From: Leptospira wolffii serovar Khorat str. Khorat-H2
Lineage (GTDB): Bacteria; Spirochaetota; Leptospiria; Leptospirales; Leptospiraceae
Length of the DNA: 64,000 nt
Direction of reading: 5' to 3'
NCBI RefSeq assembly: GCF_000306115.2
Contig: NZ_AKWX02000004.1
Coordinates: 792,501-856,500, forward strand
The position numbers and the translations under genes are program-made. The notes beneath the pieces are model-generated. The model did not search any database. It had not been told where the DNA came from and was given only the letters and a program-made list of their open reading frames with translations. Of this stretch, positions 45,680 through 54,899 are shown one piece after another (the first letter of the stretch is position 1; every line of letters begins with the position of its first letter).

Positions 45680-47134
45680 TTGGAAAAGAATGATTCACAG
45701 AAAGAGTCCAATTCCTTCTTCGAGCAGGAGTATAAACTCCTGTCGGAAGCTCAAGCTTTTCTAAACGGAAACGGGTCCAAGGGCGATCCCGCAGAACAAT
45801 TAAAATCACTCGCAACTTCCTACGAGTCTTTACTCAAGCAATCCACCAAGATCATGAAGATCGGGGATTCCACACAGCATAGACTCTTAAAGACCCAGGA
45901 AGAATTAACGGATTCCAATATCATGCTTGAGGCGGCCTATATGGACCTCAAGTTGGTTACTGAAATCGGTAGGATCATCACATCCTCTCTAGAACCGAAA
46001 GTCATCATACAATCCGTTTATGAAAACACCAAGTCCATCGTTCCCATGGACGTTCTCGCTTTCGGAACCTACGACGAGGAAAAACAGGAAATCAAATATA
46101 AGTTTTGTGTAATAGATGGACGATACACTCCCGCGCCGTCGGTGGATCCTTTAAACGAGGACAATCCCTCCTCTTATTGCGTAAAGAACGCCAGAGAACT
46201 GGTTACCCAGGACATCGAAACGGATTTTCCCCAGTATATCGCCGACATCAGAAAGCATTTCGGCGAGAATACTAAGTCGGCCACCTACTTTCCTCTGAAA
46301 GTGGAAGATCGATTGATCGGAATTCTCACAGTGCATAGTTATTCCAAGAACGCTTTCATCGACAACCAACTGAACATTCTTCGGACTCTTGCAAACTACG
46401 TCGCCATTGGCGTGGATAATGCGGACGCATACAGGACTCTCACCAAGAGAAACAAGGAATTGAAGGATTCCCTGGAAAAGATCGAAGTATTGAACAAGAG
46501 CATCGAAGAAGAAAGACAGAAGTCGGAGAATCTGCTTTTGAACATTCTTCCAAGAAGCATAGCGGAGCGTCTAAAGGGAGGAGAAGGAGTCATCGCCGAT
46601 TACTTCCCTTCTTCCACCGTACTTTTCGCGGATATAGTGGGATTTTCCAAATTGACCACTAAAATCCAGACCCCCACTAGACTCGTCGAGATTCTGAACC
46701 GGATCTTCACCGAGTTCGACGTGATCGCGGATAAATATAAATTAGAAAAAATTAAAACGATCGGTGATTGCTATATGCTCGCGGGAGGCATCCCAGTCAC
46801 TTCCGAAGACCATGCGGACAAAGCTGCAAGGGCGGCCCTAGATATGCTGCATAGGCTTGAGGAATTGGAGTTCGAATTCAACGTGAGAATCGGATTGCAT
46901 ACGGGAGAAGTCGTAGCGGGAGTCATTGGAAAGAATAAATTCGTATACGATCTTTGGGGAGATTCCGTGAACACAGCCTCCAGGATGGAATCTCACGGAG
47001 CCACGGGAAGAATTCACGTTTCGGAATCCGTTTACCAAGCCTTAAAGGATAAGTATACTTTCGAAGATAGGAATATCATCGAGGTAAAAGGAAAAGGCCC
47101 GATGCACACCTACTTCCTACTCGGTTCGAAATAA
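45680..47134 (+). CDS. GAF-domain class III adenylate cyclase, predicted SiaC target
   Basis: A 484-residue cyclase starting from TTG. Residues 35-85 are a coiled coil, about 95-245 a GAF domain, 255-295 a coiled-coil linker and 300-480 a class III catalytic domain. Metal Asp318 (FADIVGFS) and Asp363 (TIGDCYM) are present. Lys359 and Asp424 (VYDLWGDS) are the residues that select adenine, and Asn431 with Arg435 (NTASRM) stabilise the transition state, so cyclic AMP is the predicted product. It takes the place of the GGDEF cyclase SiaD downstream of a SiaC gene. N-terminal binding of the SiaC-like protein is inferred. Confidence 0.9.
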   Translation: MEKNDSQKESNSFFEQEYKLLSEAQAFLNGNGSKGDPAEQLKSLATSYESLLKQSTKIMKIGDSTQHRLLKTQEELTDSNIMLEAAYMDLKLVTEIGRIITSSLEPKVIIQSVYENTKSIVPMDVLAFGTYDEEKQEIKYKFCVIDGRYTPAPSVDPLNEDNPSSYCVKNARELVTQDIETDFPQYIADIRKHFGENTKSATYFPLKVEDRLIGILTVHSYSKNAFIDNQLNILRTLANYVAIGVDNADAYRTLTKRNKELKDSLEKIEVLNKSIEEERQKSENLLLNILPRSIAERLKGGEGVIADYFPSSTVLFADIVGFSKLTTKIQTPTRLVEILNRIFTEFDVIADKYKLEKIKTIGDCYMLAGGIPVTSEDHADKAARAALDMLHRLEELEFEFNVRIGLHTGEVVAGVIGKNKFVYDLWGDSVNTASRMESHGATGRIHVSESVYQALKDKYTFEDRNIIEVKGKGPMHTYFLLGSK

Positions 47135-47154
47135 TAAGAGATCCTCGAAAATAG

Positions 47155-47184
47155 AATTCGGGCCCGATTCTAACGAACCCGAAA
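47155..47184. terminator. Putative terminator after the cyclase operon
   Basis: AATTCGGG and CCCGAAAT can pair (one end mismatch) over a 15-nt loop, followed by ATTAAATTAA. It lies between the cyclase and a convergent VOC gene, 8 bp from that gene's stop. The stem is short, so the call is tentative. Confidence 0.35.
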
Positions 47185-47191
47185 TATTAAA

Positions 47192-47650
47192 TTAACCTAA
47201 TGCTTTAATCACTTCAGCAGGGGCCTGAACCAATTCTATCAGCACGCCCTCTCCGCAGAATGGAAATTCTTCGTTTCCTTTGGGATGGATGAAAGTAACG
47301 TCCAATCCGGCGGCACCTTTGCGAATTCCTCCGGGAGTAAAACGCACTCCCTGAGAAGAAAGCCACTCCACCGCCTTATGGATATCGTCCACCCATAAGC
47401 CGACGTGATTCAATTTCGGATCGTTTACCTTAGGGCTTTTAGAGGGATCCACCGGCTCCATGATATCCACTTCCACCGCGTAAGGTCCCTTGCCTATTCT
47501 AAGAATATCTTCGTCTACGTTTTCCTTTTCGCTGCGAAAAGATCCGGTGTTTTCCAAGCCGAGGATATCCACCCAGAATTTCCTCAATTTATCCTTACTG
47601 TCTCCTCCGACAGCGATCTGTTGGATTCCTAGAATCTTAAAGGGTCTCAT
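47192..47650 (-). CDS. VOC-superfamily protein (glyoxalase / methylmalonyl-CoA epimerase-like)
   Basis: A 152-residue vicinal-oxygen-chelate protein with two babab modules: [28 protein letters not shown] opens the first and [25 protein letters not shown] the second, then LIELVQAP ends it. Metal ligands would be the Gln in the first strand, the His in NHVG and the Glu in IELVQ. The order with [12 protein letters not shown] resembles methylmalonyl-CoA epimerases, but glyoxalase or dioxygenase roles are possible. It ends close to the cyclase operon and stands alone. Confidence 0.82.
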   Translation of the reverse strand: MRPFKILGIQQIAVGGDSKDKLRKFWVDILGLENTGSFRSEKENVDEDILRIGKGPYAVEVDIMEPVDPSKSPKVNDPKLNHVGLWVDDIHKAVEWLSSQGVRFTPGGIRKGAAGLDVTFIHPKGNEEFPFCGEGVLIELVQAPAEVIKALG

Positions 47651-47727
47651 ATTGAACCTATCATTCGTTTTTTTTCTAAATTTCCAACTCGGCGGAAAAG
47701 AGCAAGAGATTTGTCCGAAAACGAAGT

Positions 47728-48822
47728 CTAGTTCTGAACCGTAAAGACGGCTTCCAAAGGAAGATGATCGCTTGCCTCCGATGCCTTTCCTTCCCTTAAC
47801 ACTCTATATTCTTTCTTAAGCAAACCTTTGGAATAGAAAATGAAATCAATGGTGCGGTCAGGCTTGGCGATCTCCGGATCGTTCGGGACATGGGTGAAGA
47901 ATTTTTCCTTATCCGGCCCGTTCAATTCTTCTATCGTAGCGGTCGAATTCCAATTCTTGAATAGAGGAGCAATCTCTTCGTCGTCGCTATAATAATAGGC
48001 TCCGTTAGGATGCAATTCCTTCCGAGAGAAGCCGGGAGGAAGCAAATTGAAGTCTCCTGCTAAAATCCATTTCGTTTTTCTATCGTCCAAACTTTCCAAG
48101 AGTCCCGAGATGAATCGAACCTGCCTTTGCATGGTATCGGTCCCTTGGGAGAAGGCATCCAAATGGGTATTCAAAATGGAAATTCGAGAACCGTCTTGGA
48201 CCTGTATATCCGTTTGAAGCACGGCTCGTTTCAATTGAAACTGACGCGTGATCGGATCGGCGGGAGGCAGGGGAAGCTGGTGACGAAGAGAAGAAGCGAT
48301 CTTGTATTTACTGAAAATCGTCAGCTTCATGCCGACCGATCCCATGATTTTAGGATGAGGGACGAAGCGCGCCTTCCAATAGAATGTTTCGCTCCTACAA
48401 GGATAAGCCTCTGAAATCAGAGGATAAATTCTCTCCGATTGGTTTTCTCCGTACGTTTTTTTGGCTCCGTCGTCCACTTCCTGAAAAAGAACGAAATCCG
48501 CATCCCTCTCTTGGACCACATCCGCCACCTTTTTGAGAGTCGCCTCTATCTCCTCTCTGGAAGGAGAAGTGTCCGGTCCGCTTTCGTCCGGAACGTCGTA
48601 CCAAAAGACTCTGTCCTTACCCGCAAAATACTGGACGTTCCAAGAAAGTAGCTTAAGAGGTTTAGATGCATCCAAAGTCGGAGCGTCCGGTTCGCAATGG
48701 ATCTCCGCCACTTCCAAATCGGAGGGATGGAACGTGGAAAAGTAGACCGTTAGTAGTAATAATGCAAATAAGGAAAGAAGAACATACAGAGCATTTCTTA
48801 AAAACTTCAACGAGATCCTCAC
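47728..48822 (-). CDS. Endonuclease/exonuclease/phosphatase-family protein
   Basis: A 364-residue EEP-fold protein with an N-terminal membrane anchor (residues 9-28). Family motifs: [16 protein letters not shown] (metal Glu), [27 protein letters not shown], and the C-terminal [11 protein letters not shown] with the catalytic Asp-His. This is the fold of DNase I, sphingomyelinases and inositol phosphatases. Leptospiral sphingomyelinases share it, but no membrane-lytic signature region was recognised, so I call only the superfamily. It is divergent from the next secreted gene. Confidence 0.85.
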   Translation of the reverse strand: MRISLKFLRNALYVLLSLFALLLLTVYFSTFHPSDLEVAEIHCEPDAPTLDASKPLKLLSWNVQYFAGKDRVFWYDVPDESGPDTSPSREEIEATLKKVADVVQERDADFVLFQEVDDGAKKTYGENQSERIYPLISEAYPCRSETFYWKARFVPHPKIMGSVGMKLTIFSKYKIASSLRHQLPLPPADPITRQFQLKRAVLQTDIQVQDGSRISILNTHLDAFSQGTDTMQRQVRFISGLLESLDDRKTKWILAGDFNLLPPGFSRKELHPNGAYYYSDDEEIAPLFKNWNSTATIEELNGPDKEKFFTHVPNDPEIAKPDRTIDFIFYSKGLLKKEYRVLREGKASEASDHLPLEAVFTVQN

Positions 48823-48978
48823 TTTATGCGTATTGTCCGACTAAGGAACGATTGAGACGCGCTCCTTTCTAATCCCGAAGCCAGTTTCGTCCACAATTTT
48901 CGGATCCGAATCGTAGAAGAATATTCGGTGGAAGTGCTTTCCCTTTTAAGGCCTTTTTCTTATGTTGGAATCTCTCCT

Positions 48979-50016
48979 ATGCAAAAGTATTTATACTCCG
49001 TCCTTTTTCTTACGATCCTCGCTCTTTGCACTTCTCCCATAGGAGCCGAAGAAATAGAACTACAAGTCGTCCTTAAAAACGGGACAACCGGCGGAGTCGG
49101 GAACGCCGACGAAATCCGATTATTCGCATTGGAAAGGCAAATGATTCCCTTATCGGTCGGAAACTTAGGTCCCGTACAAGGATCCTTTCGACTGCCCAAG
49201 GTAAACGCTCCGGACGGATTACCCGTTTTGCTACAGGTGACCTATAAAGGGGTGAACTATAACAAGATCGTCCCTCCGGTTCCGATGATGAGAACCAAAC
49301 CTCAGGAAGTGACCGTTTACGAGAAAACGAACGACAGAACCCTCATCAAGACCAAATCGCTCCTTCAGGTCGTGAGAACGAGAGATGCATTAGTTGTTTA
49401 TAAAGTATTTATATTAACGAACAATATTATTCCCCCTAAGAGCTTCCAAAACGAAGCGGATCCGATGGAGATTTATGTGCCCGAGCAGGCCACGGACATA
49501 GTGGCCCAATTGACCCAGGGCGCAGGCATGGGAATCCCGCTTCCTCTCAGAAAAGGTAGAAACGGATGGGCCATTGATCGACCTATCCTTCCCGGATCCT
49601 CGCAATTATTCGTATCCTATTCCATCCCCGCGCCGGATTTGGCCAATGTGAATTTCAAGGACAGACTTCTCTTTGAAAATAGAGAGGGAGAAAGGGTCGT
49701 CTTTTCCAAACCGAAAGACATGAAAGTATCTTTTATAGGTGCGGGGAAGACCAGTCCGGTCTTGGAAGAAGCACCCGATGACGTAACGGCAAATATCGTC
49801 GCTTATCCGGCTCCTCAATACGAGATTACTCTTTCGGTCAGCGGAGGAGATCCGGTCCTAGAACAGGCGACGGAGCAAGAACGGGAAATCGTCAACGGAA
49901 AATATTTTACCTCCACGCAGACCACAATCTACGGTGTGATCGGGGTAATTTCCTTCTTATTCTTATTATCTTTTTTGATCGCTCAGAAAAGAAATAAGGG
50001 AAATCAAGACCTTTAG
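48979..50016 (+). CDS. Secreted or membrane-anchored protein of unknown function
   Basis: A 345-residue protein with a signal peptide (MQKYLYSVLFLTILALCTSPIGA), a beta-rich extracytoplasmic part and a C-terminal membrane helix (about 315-333), ending in a basic tail (AQKRNKGNQ). The strands SFRLPKVNAPDGLPVLLQVTY and VKVFILTNNIIPP-like (VVYKVFILTNNIIPP) with SQLFVSYSIPA suggest beta-sandwich domains. I start at 48979 at the signal peptide; the upstream Met at 48928 adds 17 residues that are not signal-like. No family was recognised. A role in the envelope is likely. Confidence 0.6.
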   Translation: MQKYLYSVLFLTILALCTSPIGAEEIELQVVLKNGTTGGVGNADEIRLFALERQMIPLSVGNLGPVQGSFRLPKVNAPDGLPVLLQVTYKGVNYNKIVPPVPMMRTKPQEVTVYEKTNDRTLIKTKSLLQVVRTRDALVVYKVFILTNNIIPPKSFQNEADPMEIYVPEQATDIVAQLTQGAGMGIPLPLRKGRNGWAIDRPILPGSSQLFVSYSIPAPDLANVNFKDRLLFENREGERVVFSKPKDMKVSFIGAGKTSPVLEEAPDDVTANIVAYPAPQYEITLSVSGGDPVLEQATEQEREIVNGKYFTSTQTTIYGVIGVISFLFLLSFLIAQKRNKGNQDL

Positions 50017-50173
50017 AGAAAATCCTACTGTTCTGAAATGACACTGAACGGAAATTCCGATTCTTGCAATCAAAGAACCCCCAGGTTTCTCACGTAGGTA
50101 CTGTCAATTTTCTGACTAAGGGAGGTTCCATTCTCTTAAAGAGTAAATAGAACCTTACTATTCGGAATATTTC

Positions 50174-51124
50174 CTATTTCTTCTTGGCGGCGACTTTCTT
50201 TTTAGGACTAGCTTTCTTTTTGCTAAGGGAGGCCTTAGCCCCGGCTTTCTTACTAAGAGGTGCCTTTTCAGGAACCAAAGAGTCCACGAAATCCTTAATA
50301 TCCTTTAGGACCTTCTCCTTGTCCGGAGATAACTCATTCATAATTTCATGATATAGACCCTTATAGGTCTTCATTCTCTTGTTCTTATAAGCCAGATGAT
50401 TATAGAATTCGAGACTCCCGGACGGATCGGCGATACCGTCGGCCAATCCGTGTAGGATCAGAATCGGAGTCCTAAGAATCCCCGCTTTCTTATTCGCGAT
50501 TGCACCCTGTTGGAACAATTCGTATCCCATCGAAAGGGAAATCTTTCCGTGAACTAAAGGATCGGAAACGTAGGCCTGCACGACCTCAGGGTCCCGGCTG
50601 ATCAGATTCACGTTTAGGTTCGCATCCAAAGTAACCGAAGGAGCGATTTTTCGGAGAAACCCTGCGATCGAAATTTGAATCCTTTGGACCGGATTGGTCG
50701 GTATCTTTAAAGCGGCAGCGGAGGTGATCACGGCATGCAGATAATCCTGATTAATCCCCTCTAAAGAATAGCGGATCACCACGACTCCCCCCATCGAGTG
50801 ACCTAATAATAGTATTTTATCCTTATTTTCCCTTTTACGGACTTCCTGAACGAAATCGGCTAAATCATCTACGAAAAGCTCGAAACTGGCGGCATGCCCC
50901 CTTTTACCCTCGGACTTCCCATGACCCCGCATATCGAATCCGTAAAAACTAACGTCACTATCCTTGAAAAATTGGATCAAGTTCGAATATCGCCCGCTAT
51001 GTTCTCCGAATCCATGATTAAAGACAATCACACGATTTGCCCCGGGTTTTATCCAAGCCTGAGCATAAAGTTTAGTATTGTCTCTGGAGGACTGTATAAA
51101 GAATTCTTTGTGTTGGTAGGCCAT
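50174..51124 (-). CDS. Monoacylglycerol-lipase-like hydrolase with Lys-rich tail
   Basis: A 316-residue alpha/beta hydrolase of the monoacylglycerol lipase group. FNHGFGEHSGRY opens the oxyanion region, Ser110 is the nucleophile (LLGHSMGG), HGLADGIADP supplies the acid, and KGLYHEIMNE the His. It would release fatty acids from monoglycerides or lysolipids. I start at MAYQHKEF because GGAG sits 8-11 bp before it. The last 30 residues (about 287-316) contain 13 Lys and no acidic residue (KKKASPKKKVAAKKK), a histone-H1-like tail absent from usual lipases. Confidence 0.88.
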   Translation of the reverse strand: MAYQHKEFFIQSSRDNTKLYAQAWIKPGANRVIVFNHGFGEHSGRYSNLIQFFKDSDVSFYGFDMRGHGKSEGKRGHAASFELFVDDLADFVQEVRKRENKDKILLLGHSMGGVVVIRYSLEGINQDYLHAVITSAAALKIPTNPVQRIQISIAGFLRKIAPSVTLDANLNVNLISRDPEVVQAYVSDPLVHGKISLSMGYELFQQGAIANKKAGILRTPILILHGLADGIADPSGSLEFYNHLAYKNKRMKTYKGLYHEIMNELSPDKEKVLKDIKDFVDSLVPEKAPLSKKAGAKASLSKKKASPKKKVAAKKK

Positions 51125-51421
51125 GATTTTTGGCTCCATTGATGATTGGGGCGGATATCCCGAATGCGACCGAAGCTATCCAGAAACAAGGCTGGGGTCA
51201 AGTAAATATTCCGAATCGGCAGATGGAAGGTCATAAACGAAGGAAAGTGACGAACGAAGATCACATTTTCGTTGCGGATTCCCTTTCCTTCTTCGAAGGT
51301 GTCGCTTTACGAGCCCTTAATTCTTTCGGGCACAATTTTGAAACATACAGAACCCCGCTTTGACTCAATCGGAAAGTGAACCGTCGGATCGGGAATACAA
51401 CATACTCTTGGAGAGAATAGA

Positions 51422-52807
51422 ATGTCAGAACAATCGTCGGAAAAAAGCCTACTTCGCTATTTCGGATTAGGCGAACTCGCGGCCCATGGAGGCAGAGCGG
51501 TCCTAGCCTTTTGGATGATCATGGGAATGGCATTCTTCCTTTTTGCCGATCAAAATCTAATCGCCCCTAACTTGAGAAATATCGCCGCTTCTTTCGGGAT
51601 CACCGAGCAAAGCGAGATCGATTGGAAGTTGGGAGGAATCATCCCGATTTGCTTCTTCGTTCTGGGTGGATTCGTTTCGGTCTACATGGGATATCTCACC
51701 CAAAAATTTCCTAGAAAATGGTTGGTCATCGGCACCGTTCTATTGGGAGAAATTCCCTGCCTACTTTCCGGATTTGCGGGAACCTATAAGGAGTTCCTGA
51801 TTCTCCGCACCTTAACCGGATTCGGGTTAGGAGGAAGTTTCCCTTTACTATTCTCTCTCGTTGGCGACTATTTCTCGGATAAATCCCGCTCCACCGCCGC
51901 GGGTTACCTTTCTTTATCCATGGGACTCGGAGTGGGAATCGGACAGTTGGTGGGAGGAGAATTAGGAACCGCGGACCCTATAAACGGATGGAGAACGAGC
52001 TTCATCTATATGGCAACGCCTTCCTTCCTATTCATGCTGATCTACGCACTATTCTGCCAAGAACCGGCGAGAGGAGGAAAAGAGAAGGAACTCTCGGGAG
52101 TCTCCGTGGATTTGAATTCGGAATCGGTTCGTTTAACATGGAAGGATATTCGGAATATTTTCACCCGCAAAACGAATATAGGAATCTTCCTACAAGGAAT
52201 CCCAGGTTGCGTCCCCTGGGGAGTCTTCTTCGTATTCTTGAACGACTATTACGAATTCCATTACGGATTACCGAAAGATATAGCTTCCGCCCTGGTGATT
52301 TATGCGGCTGCAGGAATCTTCATCGGGACTTTCTTCGGAGGAGTGATAGGACAAAAAATCTACGATACAAAAAAGACCTTATTGCCCATATTCTGTGGAG
52401 CTTGTATCCTGACCGGTATCGTTCCGACGGTTTTCCTCCTTCATGCGGGAAATATCGCCTCCAGTCCTTTGTTCATCCCTGTGAACATCCTGACGGGGAT
52501 CATCATTTCGGTCACAGGCCCGAACGTGAGGGCCTTGATCATGAACGTCAATCCTCCCAAGAGTAGATCTTCTATGTTCGCTCTTTATAATCTTACGGAT
52601 AACTTAGGAAACGGATTAGGGCCCGCAATGGCAGCCCTACTTCTCACCATTCTGCCGGACAGAACTACCGCATTCACGATCTCCATTTTGTTCTGGGTTC
52701 CTAGCGGTCTTTCCTGGCTTTATATCCTGAAAAATTTCAAAAAAGACCACGACTGGATGCACCAAGAATTGGCGGACGAAGCCAAGAGAATCAAAGGAGC
52801 GGTCTAA
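51422..52807 (+). CDS. MFS transporter (spinster-like)
   Basis: A 461-residue major facilitator with about twelve helices. DQNLIAPNLRNIAASFGI in helix 1 resembles sphingolipid/spinster-type MFS members, and GGFVSVYMGYLTQKFPRKW is the cytoplasmic loop 2-3 motif. GLGGSFPLLFSLVGDYF and LSMGLGVGIGQLVGG follow. The substrate is unknown; lipids or organic anions are usual for relatives. The stop codon abuts the mtnC TTG start directly, suggesting a shared transcript. The 297 bp upstream show no gene. Confidence 0.85.
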   Translation: MSEQSSEKSLLRYFGLGELAAHGGRAVLAFWMIMGMAFFLFADQNLIAPNLRNIAASFGITEQSEIDWKLGGIIPICFFVLGGFVSVYMGYLTQKFPRKWLVIGTVLLGEIPCLLSGFAGTYKEFLILRTLTGFGLGGSFPLLFSLVGDYFSDKSRSTAAGYLSLSMGLGVGIGQLVGGELGTADPINGWRTSFIYMATPSFLFMLIYALFCQEPARGGKEKELSGVSVDLNSESVRLTWKDIRNIFTRKTNIGIFLQGIPGCVPWGVFFVFLNDYYEFHYGLPKDIASALVIYAAAGIFIGTFFGGVIGQKIYDTKKTLLPIFCGACILTGIVPTVFLLHAGNIASSPLFIPVNILTGIIISVTGPNVRALIMNVNPPKSRSSMFALYNLTDNLGNGLGPAMAALLLTILPDRTTAFTISILFWVPSGLSWLYILKNFKKDHDWMHQELADEAKRIKGAV

Positions 52808-53512
52808 TTGGAATTTTCGGACGTCGAATTATACTTATTTGATATAGAAGGGACAACCACGCCGATAGAATTCGTGCATAAGGTCCTCTTTCCTTATTCG
52901 AATCGGAATTTCGACGCCTTCTTCGGAGAGGAGGAGAATAGGGAAAGGTATTTCCAGGACCTCCTGCTTTCCTCGAAGCAGGAACCCGAATACTCCAGCG
53001 TATTGGAAAAGAATTCCGACTCTCTTTCCGAGTTTTGCAGATTTTTAGTATCAAAAGATCGTAAATTAGGAGTTTTGAAAGAAATCCAGGGAGGAGTCTG
53101 GAAAAAAGGCTACGAATCCGGAGAACTCAAGAGTACGATCTTTCCGGACGTCCCTCCGTTCTTAAAGAGAATCAAAGAAAAAGGAAAAAGAGCGGCGGTC
53201 TATTCCTCAGGCAGTGTGGAGGCCCAGATTCTCATCTATCGCTATTGCGAAGCCGGCGACTTGACTCCTTATTTCGATTCCTATTTCGATACCGCAATCG
53301 GAGGAAAAAAGGAAGAAGTAAGTTACCTTAATATTTCCGAAAAACTTTCCTTAAAACCTTCTTCCATCCTATTCTTTACGGATATCAAGGAAGAAGCGGA
53401 TGCCGCTACAAAAGCGGGATTCCGATCGGCGATTCTCTCCCGCCCGGGAAATCATCAGCAGGCGTCTCACGATTACGAAGTCCTGAAGAATTTCGACGCT
53501 ATCCTTGCATAA
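52808..53512 (+). CDS. mtnC: Enolase-phosphatase E1 (methionine salvage)
   Basis: A 234-residue HAD phosphatase converting 2,3-diketo-5-methylthiopentyl-1-phosphate to acireductone. Motif 1 is LFDIEGTTTPIEFVHKV, where the first Asp is the nucleophile and the TTTPI cap is diagnostic for MtnC; motif 2 is YSSGSVEAQ, and motif 4 is LFFTDIKEEADAA. It starts with TTG, directly after the MFS stop. No other mtn gene is in the window, so the pathway may be scattered or partial. The length matches the family. Confidence 0.93.
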   Translation: MEFSDVELYLFDIEGTTTPIEFVHKVLFPYSNRNFDAFFGEEENRERYFQDLLLSSKQEPEYSSVLEKNSDSLSEFCRFLVSKDRKLGVLKEIQGGVWKKGYESGELKSTIFPDVPPFLKRIKEKGKRAAVYSSGSVEAQILIYRYCEAGDLTPYFDSYFDTAIGGKKEEVSYLNISEKLSLKPSSILFFTDIKEEADAATKAGFRSAILSRPGNHQQASHDYEVLKNFDAILA

Positions 53513-53590
53513 GTTCCCGACCGATTGTTGGAATAAAAATTAGGGAAAGCCAGGCGGAAAGATCCTACAGAAAGGATATACCTTGCAGTC

Positions 53591-54391
53591 ATGAAAGTCG
53601 GGAGTCTTAAATCCGGAAAGATCCGAAGTTCGATCGTTTCTTTTATTTTTCTAGCTCTTATTCCATTCGGTTTTTGTCATTCTTCCCTGGGAGAATTGAT
53701 TACCGATTGGTCGAAAACCACCGATCTATTGGTAAGTCCTACTCGCAAATCCAAAAGAGTTTCTAAACTTCCCAAGGGAGCCGATATGCAAGTCATAGGT
53801 TTCCATAGGGAAGACGGCACAAGCGACGGAACGACCTGGATCCATTTAAAGAACGATTTTTCGGAAGGTTGGATCCCTTTTTCGGGAAACGAATCCATTA
53901 TATTTAGGAATTATAAACTATTCTCCCAAGACGCTTCGATTTCAAATCCCACTCACTTGGACGGAGTACACCCCGATATATTTCTTTTCCCGGGGGGATT
54001 TACGTCGATCAACTCCCTCGAATTGGGAGGGATGCTAAGGCCTCAATTCGGAATATGGAAGAGAGAAACCGAAAAAAGAATCATATTGCGATTCAAAATG
54101 CGGGTAAATTTGGAGGACGATTGTATCGCTATCGAGGACGAAAGATTCGACAACGAAGATACGAAATCGAACGAAATCACAAACGAGTCTATACGGAAGG
54201 AGTGCGTCAGAGAAGCCATCCAAACCTTCGGAAAGAGTAGAGTAGATCTAGACGTCTCCGTTCAAATTAATCATACGCAAGGAAGTCTTTCCCTAGAAAC
54301 TTCGGGCGGTTGCGATACGAACCCGAAACCTAAGAAAGAAAGATATTGCATACCGGAAATTGCGGTCCAGAGTCGGCCATCGTTAGAGTAG
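53591..54391 (+). CDS. Secreted SH3-type protein of unknown function
   Basis: A 266-residue protein with a long signal region; LALIPFGFCHSS looks like a lipobox with Cys29, so it may be a lipoprotein. Residues about 38-100 resemble a bacterial SH3b domain (TDLLVSPTRKSKRVSKLPKG; TTWIHLKNDFSEGWIPFSG). The rest (100-266) is beta-rich and acidic with Cys pairs (DDCIAIED, RKECVRE, GGCDTNP, ERYCIPE), but unknown. Such proteins often touch the cell wall. It stands alone, about 80 bp after mtnC. Confidence 0.6.
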   Translation: MKVGSLKSGKIRSSIVSFIFLALIPFGFCHSSLGELITDWSKTTDLLVSPTRKSKRVSKLPKGADMQVIGFHREDGTSDGTTWIHLKNDFSEGWIPFSGNESIIFRNYKLFSQDASISNPTHLDGVHPDIFLFPGGFTSINSLELGGMLRPQFGIWKRETEKRIILRFKMRVNLEDDCIAIEDERFDNEDTKSNEITNESIRKECVREAIQTFGKSRVDLDVSVQINHTQGSLSLETSGGCDTNPKPKKERYCIPEIAVQSRPSLE

Positions 54392-54501
54392 GATATTATC
54401 TCCCGATCCCGACAAGGAGCAGAGCGAAAAGAATTGCCTACATAAAAGCGGAATCCGATATTCGTCTTTGCCTTTTACCTCCGGGAGAAAATTCCATTCT
54501 T

Positions 54502-54839
54502 ATGAAAGCACTTATCATGTCCGTATACGCCTATTTAATCTTACTATCTTCGGGCTCTCTGTTTGCGGCGGATCCGGATTTGGAGCAAGGCATCCAATTC
54601 TATAAGGAAAAGAAAAACTATGAGGCCTTGGGTTATTTGGAGAAATCTCTCCAAAAAGAAAAGACCGGAATCGCTTTCTATTATCTGGAAAAGAAGATGG
54701 ATACGTCGTGGACCCTTGTCCCACCCTATAAGATCCTTCGCAACTCCGTTCAATCGGCCCCCTATCCCCGGAATCGATCGATTTGGATAAGATAGAGATC
54801 GTTCATCGGATCGGTCATCTCGCGGTTTATCCTAAATAG
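54502..54839 (+). pseudogene. Small secreted TPR-like protein, apparently frameshifted
   Basis: From 54502 the frame reads a signal peptide (MKALIMSVYAYLILLSSGSLFA) and a short TPR-like segment (GIQFYKEKKNYEALGYLEK). It runs to the C5 tract at 54758-54762. Taking the other frame from there gives LSPESIDLDKIEIVHR and ends HLAVYPK plus stop at 54837-54839, which reads like real protein. Without a shift the frame ends in low-quality sequence at 54795. The simplest explanation is loss of one C in a C6 tract (about 112 residues in all). This could be a real phase-variable or inactivating change, or a sequencing error. Confidence 0.5.
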
Positions 54840-54899
54840 CCCCCGAATCTCGGAAAATTAAAGGTGTAGCGGCCGGACAGATCGACCGAAAATCATATT

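Noticed and set aside
51125..51421. Open frames in the 297-bp gap before the MFS gene
   Set aside because: No ribosome site, no family features, and weak codon use.
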